This document shows positions 6,843 to 9,173 of a stretch of 9,173 nt of DNA, piece by piece. Every line of letters starts with the position of its first letter. Positions within the stretch are counted from its first letter, which is position 1. The position numbers and the translations under genes were made by a program. Origin of the DNA: Minisyncoccota bacterium (GTDB lineage Bacteria > Verrucomicrobiota > Lentisphaeria > Oligosphaerales > MVZH01); contig JAIPIM010000161.1 of assembly GCA_021734725.1 (NCBI GenBank), positions 1 to 9,173 on the forward strand, in the 5' to 3' direction. Below the pieces are notes generated by a model. It ran no database searches. It saw only the letters and a program-made list of their open reading frames with translations, and was not told the DNA's origin.

Positions 6843-7472
6843 CTAAATCATCATATCCGCAATCGCCGCGGCCGCCATCCACACATACCGGATAAGACCG
6901 CTGAGCAGTATGATCAACAATAGAATAAACCCCGCCTGACGACTTTTCTCCGGCGACACCCGCCTGAGCTTCGGAAACAAAAGACCGTAGACCTCCCACC
7001 CGTCCAGCATGGGCACGGGCAAAAGGTTGAATAGCAAGAGAAATATATTGGCTTGCGTGCCAATGCGACACATCAAAAGAACCGGGTCAGCAGCAACCCC
7101 CGTAGCCACGCGCGCAACAAGGGCAAATAGTACAGCCAATATAAAATTCGTACCAGGACCAGCCAATGCCGTCAGACCGGGTCCATGCTGCTTGCGCATG
7201 CGGCCCGGACTCACGGGCACCGCACCCCATGCAATGCCGAAGAGTGCCAGAAAAATCAACGATTGAGGCCCCATCGTAAGCAGAGGATTTAACGTGAGAT
7301 AGCCCTGACGGACCGCCGTGTCATCTCCCATGCGATAGGCAACCCAGGCATGCATATATTCATGCACGCAAATGGAAAAAACAACGACCGTGACCCACAC
7401 CACATAAAAATCCGGTCGCTGCCACAATAATTGAATAAACATGGAAAAAGCCAATCCGGCGGGAAACCACAC
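6843..7472 (-). CDS. Site-2-type intramembrane zinc metalloprotease (M50 family)
   Basis: This is a polytopic membrane protease of the minimal (no PDZ, no CBS) site-2 type, 209 residues. HEYMH (37-41) gives the two zinc histidines and catalytic glutamate within a membrane segment. NLLPVPMLDG (149-158) supplies the third zinc ligand D157, matching the family N-x-x-P-x-P-x-x-D-G motif. Gly-rich segments (G97-N109, ending AGPGTNF) match the family's central region. About five hydrophobic segments are visible (23-36, 71-88, 100-120, 139-156, 181-200). Known relatives cleave substrates inside the membrane, such as anti-sigma factors, or have unknown substrates; none is evident here. The GTG at 7472 is taken as start; the ATG at 7442 is an alternative, and neither has a strong ribosome binding site. 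It heads the minus-strand block, divergent from the response regulator. Confidence 0.88.
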   Translation of the reverse strand: MWFPAGLAFSMFIQLLWQRPDFYVVWVTVVVFSICVHEYMHAWVAYRMGDDTAVRQGYLTLNPLLTMGPQSLIFLALFGIAWGAVPVSPGRMRKQHGPGLTALAGPGTNFILAVLFALVARVATGVAADPVLLMCRIGTQANIFLLLFNLLPVPMLDGWEVYGLLFPKLRRVSPEKSRQAGFILLLIILLSGLIRYVWMAAAAIADMMI

Positions 7473-7640
7473 ACTAACTAGACCCTATCGGTCCGGAGAA
7501 ACAGGCAAAACACCATCTAAACACGCCGCATAAAACATAGCTCAAACCGGCACCCATTGCAACGTCCGCGGGATATCACTCCGACATTTACCTCATCAAC
7601 ACAGTCTGGGCTGCCTATCCATCCACACCCTTTTACTCCT
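7473..7640. other. Upstream region of the metalloprotease gene
   Basis: No gene is seen. On the minus strand TTGCAA (plus 7557-7562) and TATGTT (plus 7534-7539) are 17 bases apart and could be a weak sigma-70 promoter (four of six each) for the protease gene, about 60 bases before its start. AGGAGGAG-like sequence near 7636-7645 (minus strand) precedes no usable reading frame. Confidence 0.35.
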
Positions 7641-7874
7641 CCTGAATCCGTGAGAAAACAACCGGTAAAAAGGACTTTTATCTTGCATGCAGACAAGTTA
7701 CACAAGAACAGGGCCTTAACCCGTTGGGTAACGGGCATTGTTGCCGGTTGTTTTCCCGCAGGGGATTGTCCGTAGCACTGCATCTGCTTCCAAGCCTGTG
7801 CCTTGCGGTACAAAGTACAGCGGCGGCTTGCCTTGAAAACATCTACGGCACTACGGACAATTCACGGATTCAGG
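7641..7874. other. Nested inverted repeats forming a three-way-junction element, candidate structured RNA or mobile repeat
   Basis: Three long perfect inverted repeats fit together without conflict. The closing stem is CCTGAATCCGTGA (7641-7653) with its complement at 7862-7874, 13 bp. Directly inside, GAAAACAACCGG (7654-7665) pairs with 7744-7755, 12 bp; one G-T and two more A-T pairs extend it to 7668/7741. The third stem, ATTGTCCGTAG (7765-7775), pairs with 7851-7861, 11 bp. Only 7756-7764 is unpaired at the junction. Arm 2 contains CCCGTT/AACGGG (7720-7725/7730-7735). Arm 3 contains CAAGCC/GGCTTG (7791-7796/7825-7830), then GCC/GGC (7800-7802/7822-7824) and GTAC/GTAC (7808-7811/7815-7818). 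It lies between divergent genes, so either strand could be the RNA. No reading frame in it looks coding. Alternatives are a MITE-like element with 13-bp terminal repeats or a decayed dispersed palindrome. Confidence 0.7.
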
Positions 7875-7903
7875 TGCCTGACAGGAATTGAAAATAAGCC
7901 CAG

Positions 7904-7936
7904 TTGACTTGCCGCCGATAAATTCTGAGTTATATA
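7904..7936 (+). promoter_or_regulatory. Possible promoter of the response regulator gene
   Basis: TATATA (7931-7936) lies 16 bases after TTGCCG (7909-7914; four of six to -35). A better -35, TTGACT (7904-7909), is 21 bases away, which is too far. Transcription would start near 7943, about 40 bases before the ATG at 7983 and past the in-frame ATG at 7938, favouring the later start. Confidence 0.4.
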
Positions 7937-7982
7937 TATGGATATCCCCAACGGTGACGTAGCGTTTCTGAAAGGACAAACC

Positions 7983-8672
7983 ATGGCTAACCTGCCGCCA
8001 CAACGCGGTAAGGCTCGCGTGATTGTCGTTGACGATCATCCTGTTGTACGACGCGGCCTCGCGCAACTTATCAATCACGAAACGGATCTTGAGGTCTGTA
8101 AGGAAACGGGTTCCGCTCAGGAAACACTCAAGGCAATCTCCGAACAGGAACCCGACATCGTTGTCCTGGACTTGACCCTCGGCGATACCAACGGGTTTTC
8201 CTTAATCAAAGACATCAAGATGCGCCACAAAGGCGTAGCCGTGCTGGTGCTCTCAATGCACGACGAGTCCCTGTACGCGGAACGTGCCCTTCGCGCAGGC
8301 GCACAGGGATATATCATGAAAGAAGAGGCCACGGAACGTGTGATTGGAGCCATACGGCGTGTACTCAAAGGCGATATCCATCTAAGTGAAAAGATGTCTA
8401 CACGCCTCCTGTCTCAAATGCTCGGTGGAACAAAAGATCATCAGTCCCACCTCAGTTGTCTGAGCGACCGGGAACTGGAAGTTTTCGAATTGATTGGACG
8501 TGGGCTCCAAACACGACAGATCGCGGAAAAACTGCACCTCAGTGTAAAAATCATCGAAACCCACCGTGCAAATATCAAACGCAAACTGGACCTGGGCAAT
8601 GCGATCGAGTTGCTCCAGTACGCCACACAATGGGCTCAAGACAGCACCAACGACCGTTCTCAAACCGATTAA
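7983..8672 (+). CDS. NarL/FixJ-type response regulator (REC + LuxR HTH)
   Basis: This is a 229-residue two-component response regulator that binds DNA after phosphorylation. The receiver domain (about 11-128) has acidic pair D17-D18, phosphoacceptor D63 in VVLDLTLGD, switch residue S91 in LVLSMHD and conserved K113 in YIMKEE, so all key residues are present. The LuxR-type helix-turn-helix (about 158-218) shows LSDRELEVFELIGRG, then QIAEKLHLS and the recognition helix with IETHRANIKRKL. The ATG at 7983 is preceded by AAAGGA with a six-base spacer; an earlier in-frame ATG at 7938 has no such site and overlaps the proposed -10. No histidine kinase is adjacent in the window, so it is orphan here. 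The upstream intergenic region is unusually long and structured. What it controls cannot be told from sequence. Confidence 0.92.
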   Translation: MANLPPQRGKARVIVVDDHPVVRRGLAQLINHETDLEVCKETGSAQETLKAISEQEPDIVVLDLTLGDTNGFSLIKDIKMRHKGVAVLVLSMHDESLYAERALRAGAQGYIMKEEATERVIGAIRRVLKGDIHLSEKMSTRLLSQMLGGTKDHQSHLSCLSDRELEVFELIGRGLQTRQIAEKLHLSVKIIETHRANIKRKLDLGNAIELLQYATQWAQDSTNDRSQTD

Positions 8673-8701
8673 CGATCAGTCCCGCTCTTTTCTGAGTGTA
8701 T

Positions 8702-8725
8702 AACCCCATGTTTTTTTAGGGGTTT
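8702..8725 (+). terminator. Terminator-like hairpin after the response regulator
   Basis: AACCCC (8702-8707) pairs with GGGGTT (8719-8724) around an 11-base loop containing seven T's. It begins 30 bases after the stop codon. Only three T's follow the stem, so termination may be partial; the T-run is in the loop, which is unusual. Confidence 0.45.
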
Positions 8726-8754
8726 CCCTGATGGCGGTTTGCTGGTAATCCTAA

Positions 8755-8783
8755 TTGCTTTAAAGCTTACGAGGTGCCATAAT
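8755..8783 (+). promoter_or_regulatory. Possible promoter for a short transcript
   Basis: TTGCTT (8755-8760), a 17-base spacer and CATAAT (8778-8783) give a plausible sigma-70 promoter (three of six and five of six). Transcription would start near 8790, where there is no gene but a strong terminator 50-75 bases on. Confidence 0.4.
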
Positions 8784-8789
8784 AGAGTG

Positions 8790-8867
8790 GTAATAAAAAG
8801 TTTTGAGCAGGGCAAGTGGGGGAAGAGGAGGATTTTAAGCTGGTCTATGAGAAGGCCAGCTTTTTTT
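8790..8867 (+). ncRNA. Candidate small RNA gene
   Basis: The segment is bounded by the promoter-like pair ending at 8783 and the strong intrinsic terminator at 8837-8867, which would give an RNA of about 78 nucleotides. Its unpaired 5' half is purine-rich (about 8806-8832, with GGAAGAGGAGG near the end) and could pair with pyrimidine-rich targets. No convincing open frame is present. It may instead be the 3' untranslated end of the response regulator transcript, reaching the real terminator 165 bases past its stop. Confidence 0.35.
8837..8867 (+). terminator. Rho-independent terminator
   Basis: AAGCTGGTC (8837-8845) pairs with GGCCAGCTT (8854-8862), a nine-pair stem with one G-T pair and an eight-base loop, followed by seven T's (8861-8867). 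This is the clearest intrinsic terminator in the window, and it insulates lplA from upstream transcription. Confidence 0.88.
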
Positions 8868-8922
8868 GGTCAGACCGTATTTTCCTGCACGGGTATCGCC
8901 CTTGAATGGTCTGCGGTTCCTT

Positions 8923-8944
8923 GACATGCACTATAGTACATGTC
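8923..8944. promoter_or_regulatory. 22-bp palindrome, likely operator of lplA
   Basis: GACATGCACTATAGT then ACATGTC forms a palindrome in which 20 of 22 positions are symmetrical; only the 8929/8938 pair fails. It ends at the base before the lplA ATG. It contains TATAGT (8932-8937), five of six to -10, and overlaps TTGACA (8921-8926), an exact -35 hexamer with no good -10 at the right distance. A dimeric repressor bound here would block the promoter. If TATAGT is the -10, the transcript would begin at or near the ATG, that is, leaderless. Confidence 0.6.
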
Positions 8945-9173
8945 ATGAAACAACCCCGAGTTTATCTCTCACATCTCAACGATCCGTTCGTTAACCTCGC
9001 ACTCGAAGAATGGCTGGTGCGTCGTCATGACGCCGAGCAAATGATCCTGCTAATCTATCGCAACTCGCCGGCGGTGGTAATCGGTCGGAACCAAAACCCG
9101 TGGCTGGAACACTCGCCTCAAGCCTGCCAGGCATCCGGCGCCGTTCTGGCTCGACGTGTGAGTGGCGGAGGGG
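8945..9173 (+). CDS. lplA: Lipoate-protein ligase A, 3' part beyond the window
   Basis: The frame is open from the ATG at 8945 to the window end; 76 codons are visible. LplA activates lipoate with ATP and attaches it to lysines of the E2 subunits of 2-oxoacid dehydrogenases and of the glycine cleavage H protein. The visible N-terminal part carries NLALEEWL, then LIYRNSPAVVIGRNQNPW and RRVSGGG, which are the conserved substrate-pocket motifs of the family (the last normally followed by A-V-x-H). The start at 8945 gives the normal family N-terminus. An in-frame ATG at 8906 adds 13 residues and runs through the palindrome. No Shine-Dalgarno is seen before 8945, consistent with a leaderless message. 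It is separated from the response regulator by a strong terminator, so it has its own transcription unit. Confidence 0.9.
   Translation, partial: MKQPRVYLSHLNDPFVNLALEEWLVRRHDAEQMILLIYRNSPAVVIGRNQNPWLEHSPQACQASGAVLARRVSGGG

Noticed and set aside
7654..7755. Integron attC-like site, because of the long inverted repeat and a GTTGGGT core-like word at 7723-7729
   Set aside because: The R box pair RYYYAAC/GTTRRRY is not at the ends of the palindrome, and no cassette gene or integrase is present.
7517..7813. Open frame of 98 codons on the minus strand
   Set aside because: It runs straight through the inverted repeats, has an odd composition with no family resemblance, and lacks a ribosome binding site.
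7641..7874. Retron msr-msd RNA, because of the terminal 13-bp inverted repeat
   Set aside because: No reverse transcriptase gene is adjacent; the next gene is a response regulator.
8906..8944. Earlier in-frame ATG for lplA
   Set aside because: It adds 13 residues not typical of the family, has no Shine-Dalgarno and would place coding sequence over the palindrome.
8921..8949. TTGACA at 8921 as a standard lplA promoter
   Set aside because: The matching -10 position (about 8944-8949) reads CATGAA and lies in the start of the gene; TATAGT within the palindrome is the better -10 but lacks a -35 at the right distance.

Overview
The window reads as a chromosomal segment of a Gram-negative-type bacterium of moderate GC content. 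Several traits fit the PVC superphylum, with Kiritimatiellota or Lentisphaerota the likeliest: a five-domain ribosomal protein S1, a membrane glycosyltransferase fused to TPRs, and hairpin-rich intergenic segments. This placement is inference, because no rRNA or other phylogenetic marker is present. No phage, plasmid, CRISPR, tRNA or rRNA feature was found.

Layout. (1) Bases 2-1273 (+) hold the 3' part of a multi-spanning membrane protein (GT39/ArnT-like) ending in TPRs. (2) 1274-1587 is a convergent intergenic segment with a run of G tracts and three or four small hairpins. (3) 1588-7472 (-) is a collinear block of seven genes. In transcription order they are a site-2-type M50 metalloprotease, a PPC/DUF296 protein, a small membrane-anchored TPR-like protein, a DNA alkyl-cysteine methyltransferase (ogt), a class I mannose-6-phosphate isomerase (manA), a YdcF/ElyC-like DUF218 protein and ribosomal protein S1 (rpsA). 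The PPC, anchored, ogt and manA genes are tightly packed and probably co-transcribed. DUF218 and rpsA follow gaps of about 115-150 bases and may have their own promoters. (4) 7473-7982 is a divergent intergenic region. It contains the most unusual object here: nested perfect inverted repeats (7641-7874) that fold on paper into a closed three-way junction. (5) 7983-8672 (+) is a NarL/LuxR-type response regulator with no kinase partner in view. (6) 8673-8944 holds a terminator-like hairpin, a possible small RNA gene ending in a textbook intrinsic terminator, and a 22-bp near-perfect palindrome touching the next start codon. (7) 8945-end (+) is the 5' part of lipoate-protein ligase A (lplA).

The protein-coding genes are mostly housekeeping: sugar phosphate supply and envelope synthesis (manA, GT39-like, DUF218), translation (rpsA), DNA repair (ogt), membrane proteolysis, regulation and lipoylation. 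They do not form one recognisable pathway. The unexplained content is in the intergenic DNA: the three-way-junction element, the candidate small RNA before lplA, the lplA palindrome, the rpsA leader hairpin beside its ribosome binding site, and the G-quadruplex/hairpin cluster between the two convergent genes.
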